Assembly (NCBI RefSeq): GCF_036884655.1 | Contig: NC_088355.1 | Coordinates: forward strand, 37,105,001 to 37,169,000 | Length of the DNA stretch: 64,000 bases | Direction of reading: 5' to 3' | DNA from: Musa acuminata AAA Group | Taxonomy: Eukaryota; Streptophyta; Magnoliopsida; Zingiberales; Musaceae | Made by a program: the position numbers and the translations under genes | The notes under the pieces: generated by a model | Seen by the model: only the letters and a program-made list of their open reading frames with translations | Told to the model about the DNA's origin: nothing | The model's database searches: none | Part shown: one piece after another, positions 23,310 through 34,854 of the stretch | Layout of the letters: each line of letters starts with the position of its first letter | How positions within the stretch are numbered: the stretch's first letter is position 1

Positions 23310-25134
23310 ACGAGAAAAGACCTAAGTACAAGAAGCCACGAAATGCTTCTGAGAGTTGCAAATAAGCACCGGTCAATCTTTGGAAACTACACTTATTATT
23401 ATATCACTTATGATAACTTTGTCATCTGACTTTGGGATATAAGTGTCTTAAGAGTCTTGTTAAAAACTATGTATTGTATCTCTTAGTTTTCACCGTCGAC
23501 TACGATATATTTCTTTTTTTATGAGGCCCTACGTGTCAAAGGTTTTATATTTTTAGTGACGATAGCACTACATGCAAAAATATACAAAAATATATTCCTA
23601 TATGTAATATAGTAAATTCAGTAGCAAGTGTCTAATTAGGTCGCATGAAAATGAAACTTGCATATCTACAACTATATTGTATAAGGTAACATGCATTTAT
23701 ATATAAACAAATCAGCTTATATTAATCATATTCATATATTAACCTTGATAGTGAGATATTGGGATCAAATTTCATCTTCATAGCTAATGTTGCTTACATT
23801 TTAGAATACTCTTGACATTATAAACAATTTTAAATTAGCCTAATATTTTAATTTAAGCAATCAAAAATTAAAAAAGAAGTATGGGAGATAGCTAATGTTG
23901 CTTGTTAAGTAACCCTACATGAAAAGGCTTTGAACAAAAAAAAAAGCGAACAGTGACACACATGAAAATGAAACTCTCATTCAAAAAACATAGAAATTCC
24001 AAGTTCTGAGGGTGAAAGAATGTAGCAATATAAGAACGTTTCTGTGACACACATTGATGGATACCTCCATGTGTATGGATCTCTGAGTTGTAGGGAGGTG
24101 TATGAAGCCCTTGAAAATCTATAAATGCATCAATTTCAATCGCATAATCCTTCATGAATACAATAAGATAAATGTATAAGATTTATGTGTAAGTAACAAT
24201 CAACATGATTGCATCCATATCTATGTCTATTTTTTTCATAAATATTAGTAAACTTTCCACCACTATTTTATTGTATATATAAAATAAATATCATATATAA
24301 ATATCAAGCGGGATAGTTCAATTGGGAGAGCGTCCCACTGCATGTTTGTTATTTTTTGTTTTATTAGTTGATATCCTTTCATCAAAGACTAATACTCTTT
24401 TTTTTGTTTTATTAGTTGCATTTGGTTATCTAATAGTTAAGCAAGGAGAGTAAGGAAGAGGAAGAGAGAATTTTGATTATAAATATATGATTATTTTTTA
24501 TTTGATGCCTTTTCAAACCCTAAAACACTTTAGTTCAAACTCCACGTTCGCTTTGGCTTAGGTATCAAAGGGGTCAAATTAAAAAAACTTGATATTATTT
24601 TTCTCTTATAGATAATTTTGAAATCATTTAGTAGCACATTGGATGCTCAAGAGTTCCATTTCCAATTTCATTTCCACATCAATAAATTTTTTTCTAGTTT
24701 TACTTCTTGACACGTTGGTCGTTGCTTCTACATTAGACTTGATTGAGTCATTTCTCGCACCTCATTCAATGATCAACTTTGGAGATAATATCGTTCAATT
24801 AAGTTTTTATTTGCTGAAATTTTTTTTAAATATGGTGGGTATTGAAAAATAAAAAGGAGTTACAATAAGGATGAATAGAAGATATACTTGAAAATTAAAA
24901 TTTTATATTAAATGAGTCTATTTTGGCTCAATATCATCTCTACTCCAAATTATGTGTATAAAGTATTATATGAGCTCTTTATTTATAGAAGAGGAAATTC
25001 AAGACCTTAACTCAAACTATGATAGGAACTCTCCAATCATAACTAAGACTCTTAAACCACAATTATATCTAACATAAAGTTTGATTTAATATTTTAACAC
25101 TCTTAATTTTTTTTATCTTATATAAGCTTCTTAA
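23310..25134. repeat. Tandem duplication, unit 1 (1.8 kb)
   Basis: Unit 1 matches unit 2 (25135-26690) in order and orientation over almost its whole length. Shared words include aagaactatgtattgtatct-like, gatagcactacatgca, agctaatgttgcttacattt, ggtatcctttcatcaaaga-like and taagtttttatttg. The unit carries a broken tRNA-Phe at 24308. Short open frames in both units are not conserved between copies, so no protein gene is called. Confidence 0.8.
24308..24345 (+). pseudogene. tRNA-Phe pseudogene, 3' half deleted
   Basis: Matches the acceptor 5' strand, D arm and 5' side of the anticodon stem of tRNA-Phe (gcgggatag, attgggagagcgtc), then ends at cactg. It resumes directly with catg, the sequence that follows the intact tRNA in unit 2. 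An internal deletion has removed the anticodon through nearly all of the T arm and acceptor 3' strand. A one-base deletion in the acceptor G-run and other changes are also present. Confidence 0.88.
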
Positions 25135-26085
25135 ATGAGGAAAGACCTATAATGGATACCTAAGTACGATAAACATGGAAGTAGAGATTTCTAAATAGGT
25201 CAATCTTTTTGGACTACACTTATTACTATATCACTTATGATAACTATGTCTCTTGTTAAGAACTATGTATTGTATCTCTTAGTTTTCATCGTAGACTATG
25301 ATATATTTCTTTTTCGTTGAGACCCTACGTGTTAAAGGTTACATTAAATTTTGTAGCGATAGCACTACATGCACAAATATATAAAAATATATTCCTATAT
25401 GTAATATAGTAAATTCAGTAGCAAATGTCTAATTAAGTCACATGAAAATGAAACTTGCATCTCTACAACTATTGTATAAGGTAACATGCATTTATATATA
25501 AACAAATCAGCTTATATTAATCATATTAACCTTGATAGTGAGATATTGAGATCAAATTTCATCTTCATAGCTAATGTTGCTTACATTTTAGAATACTCTC
25601 TGACATTATAAATAACTTTAAATTAGCTTAATATTTTATTTTAAGCAATCAAAATAAAAATCATAAGTATGGGAGATAGCTAATGTTGTAACCCTAAATG
25701 AAAAGGCTTTGAACCAAAAAAAAAAAAAAGCAAACAGTGACACATATGAAAATGAAACTCTCATTCAGAAAACATATAAATTCCAAGTCATGAGAATGAA
25801 AGAGTACAGCAATATAAGAATGTTTATATGACACACATTGATCAATACCTCCATGTGTATGGATCTCTAAATTGTATGAAGTCTTTGGAAATCTATAAAT
25901 GCATCAATTTCAATCGCATAATCCTTTATGAACACAACAAAATAGATAAATGTATAATATTTATGTGTGTAAGTAACAATTGACATGATTACATTCATAT
26001 CAATGTCTATTGTTTTCATAAATATTAGTAAACTTTCCACCACTATATTATTATATATAGTTTAAATATCGAAAATGCATATCAA

Positions 26086-26090
26086 GCGGG

Positions 26091-26133
<43 letters not shown>

Positions 26134-26158
26134 GCGTGTTCGATCCACGCTCACCGCA
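26086..26158 (+). tRNA. tRNA-Phe (anticodon GAA), intact
   Basis: 73 nt with no deviation from the plant nuclear tRNA-Phe sequence as I know it. It has a complete D arm, anticodon loop CTGAAGA, C28-G42 pair, T loop TTCGATC and discriminator A. CAA precedes the 5' end. It serves as the reference for judging the other 23 tRNA-Phe-like sequences in the window. Confidence 0.95.
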
Positions 26159-26160
26159 TG

Positions 26161-26166
26161 TTTTTT
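26161..26166 (+). terminator. Pol III terminator (T6) of tRNA-Phe
   Basis: Six T residues two bases after the tRNA 3' end; a second T-run follows at about 26168-26172. Confidence 0.75.
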
Positions 26167-26704
26167 ATTTTTATATATTTTTTTTATTTCATAATATAAA
26201 TATATTTTTAATTATATTTTTTATTTTGATTTTGACTTTACCGCACTTGATATCCTTTCATCAAAGACTAATACTCTCTTTTTTGTTTTATTAGTTGTAT
26301 TTGCTCATCTAATAGTCAAGCATCTCATGCAATGATCAATTTTGGAGATAACATGGCAAGTTTTTATTTGTTGAATTATTTTAAATATGATGGATATTAA
26401 GAAATTATAGAGTTACAATACTAATGAATACAAGAGATACTTCAAAGTTAAAAGTTTATACTGAATTAGTCTATTTTATCTCTACGTCATCTCTACTCCA
26501 AATTATGTTATAAATTATTATATAAGCTCTTTATTTATAGAATGAGAAATTCAAGACCTTAACTCTGATAATAACTCCTATCTTAACTAAGACTCTTAAA
26601 TTAAAATTATATCTAATATAAAGTTTGATTTAATATTTTAACACTATTAACTTTTCTTTTATCTTATATAAGCTTCTTAAGATAGTATCATGCCGTTCCC
26701 TTTA

Positions 26705-26707
<3 letters not shown>

Positions 26708-26745
<38 letters not shown>
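26708..26745. repeat. (AT)n microsatellite in a CNL TATA region
   Basis: An expanded AT run that ends in ataggttttgcatagtc, so it occupies the TATA position of a decayed CNL promoter. The mirror-image locus at 39708-39780 shows the same expansion. Confidence 0.85.
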
Positions 26746-26747
<2 letters not shown>

Positions 26748-26895
26748 TTTTGCATAGTCATAAACGTGAAAGGAATAATACAAGAAAGAGATGAATTACG
26801 ATTAGAATCATTGATTTATAATCAAAGAAGCTAAGTGAGAATGCCTTCAGGAAGGTAACGCCTCGGAGGATGAGATGGATTCATGGAGGAATAAA
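26746..26895 (+). pseudogene. CNL promoter/CC-start relic
   Basis: After ggttttgcatagtc come decayed leader sequence and CC-start coding sequence (agaagctaagtgagaatgcc, ggaaggtaacgcct, gatgagatgga). No open frame survives. It lies in the left arm of the central inverted duplication; the partner is the minus-strand relic at 39606-39707. Confidence 0.6.
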
Positions 26896-27572
26896 CTCAT
26901 AAATCATACTTTAAATTTTTTTGCAACAATAATACAAAAATTTACACTTGGATGAAATTGAAAATATGCAATATGAATAAAAATTAAATAAAAAATTAGA
27001 AAAAAAATCTAGAAGTATGAAAACATCATTCTATTTGTAAAACTCGTGTAAATATCTAACAGAAAATCACCCAAGATACATGGAATGGTTTTTTCTATGA
27101 GTATAATTGTAAATAATTTGAATATATTTTGACAACAACAGCATGAACATTAGAAAGTCAAATGAATAAATAACTTCTTTCTCTCCTTTCTTCTTCTTCT
27201 TCTTCTCCTCCTCCATTTTTCTCATATTTTAATCCATTTTTTCTGAATTTTTCTTTTTCCATTGAGGTAAGGTTTTTCCCATAATTTTTTCCCCACCTTT
27301 CGTTTGTGCACCCAATTGCGTCAGCCCAACCTGATCGAGTCGTCTCCCACTTCTATGTGATTGATAGATTACAAGGATGGTAATCTAGTAAGTTCACAAA
27401 TAAAAAAATATTAAAAAAAGAAAAGAAATGAAAACGAGTCCACCTTAGAGTTCATGAACATGCTCAATCATCCAAATCAAATGCATGCACATCGCCTTGG
27501 GTCAAACCTCCCCTCAAACCCCATTCATCCAAACCAAATGCGTGCACTCTGAGTGATGGGAGAGTGTCATAT
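26896..27572. other. Left-arm spacer of the inverted duplication
   Basis: No gene. Several blocks match the reverse complement of 38900-39610: aaatcatactttaaattt at about 26901, the C/T-rich tract near 27180-27240, agtaagttcacaaata at about 27389, and caatcatccaaatcaaatgc at about 27465. The sequence is cut at 27572 by the gypsy element. Confidence 0.65.
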
Positions 27573-28362
27573 TGTCACGACCTTAGCTGGAATTGCCTAA
27601 GGCGTGAGGCACCCTTGCGGCCAAAGACGCGAACTTAGCTTGCGTTGCCTAAGTCGCGAGTCACCCTTGTGGCAAAGACGCGAACTTAGCTTGCGTTGCC
27701 TAAGTCGCGCTTCGCCCTTGCGATCTTGCTCCACAAGGATCATCCCACTTTGTAACCTCGCAGGTCCCGAAGGACCTGTAAAAGAGAAAGAAGTTAGTTC
27801 GAAAGAACGAGCAACAGACAAGTCCCGAAATCTCGCGAAAAGGGAAGCTTTACAAGCAATTCGATGAACACCCTGTGTGCACAAGAGAAAAGAGGGAGAG
27901 GGAGAAAAACAAGGCTTTCAAGGATGAACGAATAGCTGCAAGCCCACAAACAGCCACTCACCTGGTCCCGGGTGCAAAGACAAGTTCCCGTAAAGGTCAC
28001 GTGCGAACTTGCGAAAGAGATCTCAACGCCCGGTATATAACCGAAGCCCCATCCAGCCCTGTGCCACCCGGGGGGTTCCTGGGGTCTGAGATGGCTGACA
28101 TTTTGGTGAGCGGAGGCAGTTCTCCGCTCACCTCCCGCAGCACGCGAAAACGGAGCTGTTTTGGGTTATTTTGGGACTGTTTTGCTCGGTTCGGTGAGTG
28201 GTCGCTTTGCAACGCTGCAGCTTGTTCGAACTTACATATTTACAAGCAAAATGACCCAAAACCAAGAGAAAACATGCTGTCAAGCAGCTGTACATGCAGG
28301 TGTAAGCGACGAACGGTTCGTTGAACGGAGTTGTTGCGGGTGCGCGACGACCATTCGTGGCA
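27573..28362 (-). repeat. 3' LTR of the gypsy element
   Basis: 790 bp. It contains two tandem ~50-bp copies (gacgcgaacttagcttgcgt) at 27620-27715. It keeps a 51-bp segment (about 27999-28049) with a CACGTG box and a TATATAA (28034-28040), which the other LTR has lost. Confidence 0.9.
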
Positions 28363-28372
28363 TTCTCCCCCA
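28363..28372 (-). other. Polypurine tract of the gypsy element
   Basis: On the minus strand this reads GTGGGGGAGAA-like, directly before the TG of the 3' LTR. It is the expected primer position for plus-strand DNA synthesis. Confidence 0.75.
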
Positions 28373-28373
28373 C

Positions 28374-28559
28374 TTAAACTGTCGACGCCCTCGTCGACGC
28401 TTGTTGGTAGTTTTTGATTACTTCTTCTTCATGTCGCAGGGCGTCTTCAGGCTCCCAACTGGCTTCAGTTCGGGGAAGCTTTCGCCACTTCACCAAGTAC
28501 TCTGTCTGCTCCGCTCCGTTGGGTAGCTTTATCTTGCGATCTGTCAGAATGGTTTCCAC
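28374..28559 (-). pseudogene. Chromodomain at the C-terminus of gypsy pol
   Basis: A 61-codon frame with YLVKWRKLPRTEASWEP, the core of a retrotransposon chromodomain. It ends beside the polypurine tract. It would direct integration toward chromatin marks and identifies the element as a chromovirus. It is separated from integrase by frame changes. Confidence 0.85.
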
Positions 28560-28619
28560 TCGCTTCTCGTAGGAGGCTATGATGGGAGGTAGCCAAGTTG
28601 GAACACTTCGGGAAGCATC

Positions 28620-29763
28620 TTACGGATCCAAATGGTAGGCTTTTAGGTTGTTGGCATGAAGAACGTTGTGAATTTTGAACCACGCTGGCAGCTGCAACTT
28701 GTAAGAGATATTGCCTACCCTGCTGATAATTGGGAACGGTCCTTCATACTTACGCACCAATCCTTTATGGACTCTGTTCCTGAAGAATTGGAGTGATGTT
28801 GGTTGGAGCTTTACCAACACCAAATCGCCAACTTTGAACTCTTGTGATCGCCTTCCCAAGTCTACCCACTTCTTCATCCGTTTTGCCGCCTTCTCCAAGT
28901 AAGCCCGCGCAATATCTGCATTTCGATGCCACTCCTTTGTGAAATGATAGGCTGATGGACTACTCCCAGTATACCCAATTGCCATAGTGTGCGGAGTTGA
29001 CGGTTGTTGTCCTGTGATAATTTCAAAAGGGCTCTTGTTGGATGCAGAGCTCCACTACAAGTTGTAGGAGAATTGGGCGATGTCCAACAGCTTCACCCAA
29101 TCTCGTTGATTGGCACTCACGTAGTGCCGGAGATACTGCTCCAAGAGCAAATTTATTCTTTCAGTTTGGCCATCCGTCTGAGGGTGAAGGCTTGTAGAGA
29201 AGTATAACTTTGACCCCAACAATTTGAATAGCTTGGTCCAAAATCGTCCCAGGAACCGAGTGTTTCGATCATTAATGATATTGTGTGGGACTCCCCAATA
29301 CTTCACTACATCCTTCATCATCAGTCTGGCCGCCTCTTTAGCTGAACAGTGTAAGGGAGCAGCAATAAAAGTTGCATACTTTGAAAACCGATCGACCACC
29401 ACGAGTATCGATCCAAGTCCCCCTACAGGTGGCAAGCTTGATATGAAGTCTAAGGAAATGCTCTCACACGACCTTTCTGGTATGGGCAACGACTCCAAAA
29501 GTCCCACCGGCTTCCGCTGCTCCACCTTGTCTTGTTGGCAAGTAAGGCATGTTCGAACATATTCCTCCACATCAATCCCCAGTAGAAGGCCCTCTCCACG
29601 AGAGCCAACGTTCTGTGAATGCCTAGGTGTCCAGCCCAAAGGCAATCGTGACACTCTTTTAAGAGTTCACGCTTTAAATTGTCCACTCGGGGAACATAGA
29701 CCCTATTCCCTTTTGTGTAAACAAGTCCCTCCTGGACCCAAAATCGTCGTGCCTTGCCTTCTT
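28620..29763 (-). pseudogene. Gypsy integrase region
   Basis: Fragments in several frames. The HHCC zinc domain region shows CHDCLWAGHLGIHRTL (29450-29686). The DDE core shows SISLDFISSLP, then IINDRNTRF and TDGQTERIN (29055-29654). The C-terminal region at 28620-28985 contains GDLVLVKLQP and YEGPFPI. The catalytic Asp, Asp and Glu positions are recognisable, but the frame is broken repeatedly. Confidence 0.85.
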
Positions 29764-29770
29764 TGATGAG

Positions 29771-30394
29771 CTACATCAGGATAACTGCCTGGGGATCACT
29801 ATACAGTCCATCCTTGATTCGGGAAAGGAAGTTGGAGTGCAACTGACTTGCTTGGCCTCTGCCCTCCAATTGTGCAGCATTCATGCATTCCACCTTCCGA
29901 CTCAGCGCATCGGCCACGACATTCGCCTTCCCAAGCTTGTACTCCATTGCCATATCAAATTCAGCTAGGAAGTCCTACCACCGTGCCTGCTTTGGGGAGA
30001 GCTTCTTCTGAGTTTGGAAATAGCTCAGGGCGATGTTGTCTGTCCTCAGCACAAATCGCGACCTGAGGTAGTGTTGCCAAACTCGTAGACAGTGGATCAC
30101 TAGTGTCATCTCTTTCTCATGCACTGGATATCGCCTCTCGGTCTCGTTGAGTTTGTGGCTCTCGTAGGCCACCGGATGACCTTCCTGCATGAGTACTCCC
30201 CCAATAGCGAAGTCTAAAGCATCTGTATGGACTTCAAAGGGCTCTCCATAGTTTGGCAATCTAAGCACTGGTTCTTCTTCAGCAACTCCGTTAGTGGAGT
30301 TGCTCGCTTCGAATATCCCGCAATGAAGTGTCGATAGTAGTTGACGAAACCAAGGAAGGATCTCAACTCTGGCACCTTCTTTGGAGTTCGTCAT
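29771..30394 (-). pseudogene. Gypsy RNase H region
   Basis: Contains [38 protein letters not shown] and FVLRTDNIALSYF, typical of Ty3/gypsy RNase H. Frameshifts near 30290 and stops near 29975 split it from RT and integrase. Confidence 0.85.
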
Positions 30395-31659
30395 TCCGCA
30401 ATTGCTTGCACCTTCGACTTATCCATCCGAATGGAGCCATCACCGATTCGATGCCCCAAGAATAAAATCTCAGTTTGAGTAAAGTAGCATTTCTTCCTTT
30501 TTACAAACAAAGTGTTCTCCCTGAGAACCTTGAAAATCGTCTGCAAGTGCTTGACGTGCTCCTCGAGCGTTTGGTTGTAGACGACGATATCGTCCAAATA
30601 GATGACCACGAACTTATCCAAATACTCCTTGAATAGCTGGTTCATGAGAGTACAGAATGTGGCTGGAGCGTTGGTTAAGCCGAAAGGCATTACCAAGAAC
30701 TCAAACGCTCCATACCTGGTCACACAAGTAGTCTTTGCTTCGTCGCTTTCAACAATACGCACCTGCCAATACCCCGACCGAAGGTCGAGTTTTGAGAAAT
30801 ACTTTGCCTTGCCCAATTGATCGAACAAGTCCGCAATGAGCGGGATGGGATACTTGTTCTTCACTGTCACTTTGTTGAGGGCTCGGTAGTCGACGCATAA
30901 TCGGAGGCTCCCATCTTGTTTCTTCTGGAAGAGAACTGGAGCTCCGAAAGTTGCTTTAGAGCTGCGGATGAGACCACCGCTTAGCAGTTCACCTAACTGC
31001 TTCCTAAGTTCTGCCAACTCTAGCGGGGGCATGCGGTAGGGTGGTCTCGCTGGAGGCTTCACTCTTGGCTCCAGCTCGATACTATGATCCACACCTCTGC
31101 ATGGTGGAAGAGTGTTCGGCAACTCGGGTGGCATAACGTCTTTGAACTCCTTCAGGACGTTCGCCACCACAGTAGGTTCTTGAATAACCTCCTCGTTGAG
31201 TAGCTCTAGCTTCATAGCAACCACGAATGTCAGTTCGCCTTTTCGCACCCCTTTCTTCAATTGTAATGCCGAAATGTGTTGGGGCTCCTTGGTTCCTCTC
31301 CGAGAGATGGGAACCACGCAAGGGTCATCGCCTCCCATCATACATAGGGAGTTCAAGAACGGCATCGACACCAACTTTGCCGCGTGCATAAACTCCATTC
31401 CGAGAATCACTTGGAAGTTGTCCAGTGGCACGGCCATCATGTTGGTGTTTTCGCTCCAAGTCCCGATTTTGATAGGAACACCCTTCGCCAACCCGGAGAT
31501 TCGCCTGGCCTCCGAGTTCACCGCCTTCATTCGGCTTGGGCTCTTCTCCAAGGTCAACCCAAGTCGTTGTGCTTTGCGATCGGCTATGAAGTTGTGGGTA
31601 GCGCCCGTATCCACCATTGCACGGGTCGTTTGGCCATTTAGCTTGATGTCCATATACAT
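30391..31659 (-). pseudogene. Gypsy protease-reverse transcriptase region
   Basis: A 422-codon open frame. The protease active site is AMVDTGATHNF near the start. RT motifs are LDLRSGYWQVR, MPFGLTNAPATF and VIYLDDIVVY, followed by LGHRIG. A TGA (likely from TGG) ends the frame at 30391, before the connection domain. It is the best preserved part of the element. Confidence 0.88.
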
Positions 31660-31671
31660 CAGCTCACTACT

Positions 31672-33059
31672 TCATGCTTTTTGTGCCTTCGTCTTCATGT
31701 TCTCCCCCACTTGACCCCGCATAGCGTTTAACAAATGCATTGCTCCCATTCGGGGTCCTTGCGACTTCTCGTCGTCGCTGTTGGATTCTGAACTGCTCGA
31801 ATTAAGAGCAACAGCTTTGCCCTTGTCCGATCGGGGAGGGTGGATGGAAGCCGTCAAAGCATTGAGTGCCTATTTCTGTGGGCACTCCCATACCATGTGC
31901 GGTCCTCTGCACAAGAAGCATCCTCCAGGTTTTGAGGCCTTGCCTTTTGGGTTCGGCCCTTTGTGGGAGCTCTTCTTCTTTTGTTCGCCCCTGAGCTCCT
32001 TCCCTCAAGAATATTTTGGAGGGCGATTGCCTGAAGATTGTTTCCTTCTCGCTGGGTCTTCAGAGGAAACAAAGTCGATGAGCCTTTCTGCAGCAGCAAT
32101 TGCCCCGACTACATATTAACATTCCTTTGATTTAGCTCTTGTTGAGCCCATGGTTTCAAACCATCGAGGAAGCTGAACAACTTGTCCTTCTCGGACATGT
32201 CCTGTATGTCCAGCATTAGTGCAGAAAACTGTTTCACATAGTCTCGGATGGTGGTGCTTTGGCGGAGTTGTCTCAACATCCTTCTTGCGACGAACTCTGT
32301 GTTCTCCGGTAGGAACTGAGTTCTCAACTCCCGCTTTAAGTCCTCCCATGTGTCGACTCGACACCGACCTTGTTGGATCTCTTCCCAACGAGTTCGCCAC
32401 CAAAGTTTCGCATCTCCGTTTAGATACATTGTTACTATAGAAACTTTGGTATCTTTAGAATCGGGCCTCGTAGCTCGGAAGTATTGCTCCATGTCGAACA
32501 GAAAGTTCTCGAGCTCCTTGGCATCTCTGGCCCCTCCATATCCATGAGGCTCAGGTGCCCTCAAATTTTGTGGCGGTGCAACGCCGGTGTTGCCTCCTCC
32601 CACATTTAGTGTTCTTGTGAGCATGGCCACCTTTGCAGTGAGTTCCGCCACAACATCCTATAAGTGTTGCATGGAGTCTTTGGTGTCATCAGACAGTCGG
32701 TCGACTAGGGCCTCGACCTTGTCGATCCTGGACTCCGCTTCCTCTTACGAGCTCTCTACCCTAACAAGTCTTTGTTGGCCATAGTAGAGTTCCTCCATGC
32801 TCGCTTCAAGAACATCCAGGCGGGTTTCCGCCGTCGTGAGTCTCTCATTATGACTCTTTTTCCCAGTTAGCGCACCAGATTGCACTTTCTCCGCTCGCGG
32901 AGAGTTGCCAACTTCTCGCTCATCCTGTTCGCTGCCGCGCTCCTCTTGAGAGACTCCAACAGCATGAGAGCGAGTGTGCACATGCAGCCCACCTGCGGCT
33001 GCTTGGGGCAAGGGTCCGGCTTGCCCCGTCTTGCTTGATTCGCCACAATGCTTTGCCAT
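31672..33059 (-). pseudogene. Gypsy gag region with zinc knuckle
   Basis: The capsid-like segment (FLFDMEQYFRATRPD, AKLWWRTRWEEI, LPENTEFVARRMLRQL) lies at 32109-32651. A zinc knuckle CFLCRGPHMVWEC (C-x2-C-x3-H-x4-C) lies near 31885-31925. In-frame stops occur at 32745, about 32659, 32109, and around the knuckle. Most look like C-to-T changes, as expected from decay of methylated DNA. Confidence 0.85.
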
Positions 33060-33104
33060 AGCGAAGTTGCGAAGTTTGTTCGCTATTCGATCGAAGAGCT
33101 TGCC

Positions 33105-33117
33105 TGCTCTGATACCA
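33105..33117 (-). other. Primer-binding site (initiator tRNA-Met)
   Basis: On the minus strand this reads TGGTATCAGAGCA, complementary to the 3' end of plant initiator tRNA-Met. It lies three bases inside the 5' LTR. Confidence 0.9.
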
Positions 33118-33120
33118 CAA

Positions 33121-33850
33121 TGTCACGACCTTAGCTGGAATTGCCTAAGACGTGAGGCACCCTTGCGGCCAAAGACGCGAACTTAGCTTGCGTTGCCTAA
33201 GTCGCGAGTCACCCTTGTGGCAAAGACGCGAACTTAGCTTGCGTTGCCTAAGTCGCGCTTCGCCCTTGCGATCTTGCTCCGCAAGGATCAGCCCATTTTG
33301 TAACCTCTCGCAGGTCCCGAAGGACCCGTAAAAGAGAAAGAAGTTAGTTCGAAAGAACGAAAAACGGACAAGTCCCGAAGTCTCGCGAAAAGGGAAGCTT
33401 TACAAGCAATTCGACGAACACCCTGTGTGCACAAGAGAAAAGAGGGAGAGGGAGAAAAACAAGGCTTTCAAGGATGAACGAACAGTTGCAAGCCCACAAA
33501 CAGTCGCTCACCTAGTCCCGGGCGCAAAGACAAGTTCCTGTAAAGGTCCATCCAGCGCTATGCCACCCGAGGGGTTCCTGGGGTCTGAGATGATTGACAT
33601 TTTGGTGAGCGGAGGCAGTTCTCCGCTCACCTCCCGCGGCACGTGAAAACGGAGCTGTTTTGGGTTGTTTTGCTCGGTTCGGTGAGCGGTCGCTTTGCAA
33701 CGCTGCAACTTGTTCGAACTTACATATTTACAAGCAAAATGACCCAAAACCAAGAGAAAACATGCTGTCAAGCAGCTGTACATGCAGGTGTGAGCGATGA
33801 ACGGTTCATTGAACGGAGTTGTTACGGGTGCGCGATGACCGTTCGTGACA
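33121..33850 (-). repeat. 5' LTR of the gypsy element (promoter segment deleted)
   Basis: 730 bp. Compared with the 3' LTR it lacks a 51-bp block (junction at about 33547) and an 11-bp block (about 33666). The lost 51-bp block held the CACGTG and TATATAA motifs. Confidence 0.9.
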
Positions 33851-34854
33851 ATATGGCACCGTGGCAATGGCGGTGGATTGTGTACTGCATGCATGCATGC
33901 ACTAGGAGGGTAGTCTAGTAAGTTCACAAAAACTAATTTCACAAATAAAAATATCAAAAAATAAGAAAATAAAACGAGTGCCCCGGTTTTCAAGCTAGTG
34001 AAACTCGATGGCGGCGGCTCATTCACATAGAAGCTCAGATTGGGCTGACCCAATTTGCCACTCCCTTAACATTAATTAGACCCGAACGCAACCCGTATAG
34101 CTTAATCTCAACCTGACTTGACCCAACCACATCATAGATATATCATTCTACAAAGATGATTTACTAAACATGGGGCATCGAGACCGCCGCTCATCAAGAT
34201 CAAGCGCAAATCTCAAAGAATCCATGATCTTCTATGGACGGAGCCCCTAGTTTGAGATTCCCACGATCTCTGATCCATCGATTTTTTTTTTTTTTTTTTT
34301 GTAAGTAAATTAGTTTGAATTCATCTCTTTTATAAGCATATCTGATCAGATACAATCCCCGATCGATGATGATAAGGATTCATGGAATGAAGAAGCCAAG
34401 GATGATGTATCGGAGAGATTACAGTAACTAATTACCATCTTCTTTAATAGCCACTCCTCCTAATCCTTCCATAATCCATCCTCCGACGATCCTACGGCTC
34501 CGATTCCTCCGTTGCAGAGGGTGAGGTGAGAGCAAGGGAGGAAGAGGAGAAGAGCGGCCAGCGATCGGGATCGGGTAATAATGGAAGAGATGGAATGCTG
34601 CGGCCCTCCCAACAATATATGTCTGTTCTGACGCCAGTCGCTTGAGTGCTTTCCATGCCTTGCGTTCGTCTACTGGTGACGGTGAAACCGTTGACACTGG
34701 TGCGTTGATTTCTCGGCTACAGTCGGTTTCACTGTCACCAGTGTCAAAGCGCCACTATCAACGGCTTCACTGTCACCGGTAGGAAAGCATTCAAGCGATT
34801 GGCGGTGTCTCCGCATTCAGGGGATGCAGAGAGCATCTGGTAGTGGTGGTGTGA
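33851..34854 (+). repeat. Left arm: inverted copy of the zinc-finger promoter region
   Basis: Segments at about 34010-34540 match the reverse complement of 37890-38365 (ctgacccaatttgccac, cctgacttgacccaacca, atctctgatccatc, cagtaactaattaccatctt, tccttccataatccatcctc). The nearer part (34540-34700) also matches 37735-37870 in direct orientation (ggaagagatggaa, ccctcccaacaata, gcgttc..tctactggtgac). A T19 run lies at 34282-34300. No gene is called in this stretch. Confidence 0.75.

Larger units (their letters stand above)
25135..26690. repeat. Tandem duplication, unit 2 (1.55 kb)
   Basis: Second copy of the tRNA-bearing unit, with the intact tRNA-Phe at 26086. It ends near the word atataagcttcttaa, which also ends unit 1. 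Confidence 0.8.
27573..33850 (-). mobile_element. Ty3/gypsy chromovirus LTR retrotransposon, decayed
   Basis: A 6.28-kb element on the minus strand. LTRs of 790 bp (27573-28362) and 730 bp (33121-33850) begin TG and end CA in element orientation. The primer-binding site matches initiator tRNA-Met (33105-33117), and a purine tract borders the other LTR. The domain order gag, zinc knuckle, protease, RT, RNase H, integrase, chromodomain makes it a chromovirus, perhaps Galadriel/monkey-type (inferred). Many stops and frameshifts show it cannot encode its own proteins. Flanks share only ATAT (27569-27572 and 33851-33854), so the TSD is eroded or only 4 bp. Confidence 0.92.

Noticed and set aside
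27604..28526. Several plus-strand frames of 87-149 codons
   Set aside because: They fall in the gypsy LTR and in the antisense of its chromodomain; similar frames recur in the other LTR.
31196..31714. 172-codon plus-strand frame
   Set aside because: Antisense to the gypsy protease-RT region; it is a shadow of that coding frame.
34282..34300. T19 run suggesting the left zinc-finger copy is a processed retrocopy
   Set aside because: The promoter and upstream flank are also duplicated in the same order, which a reverse-transcribed mRNA would not include.
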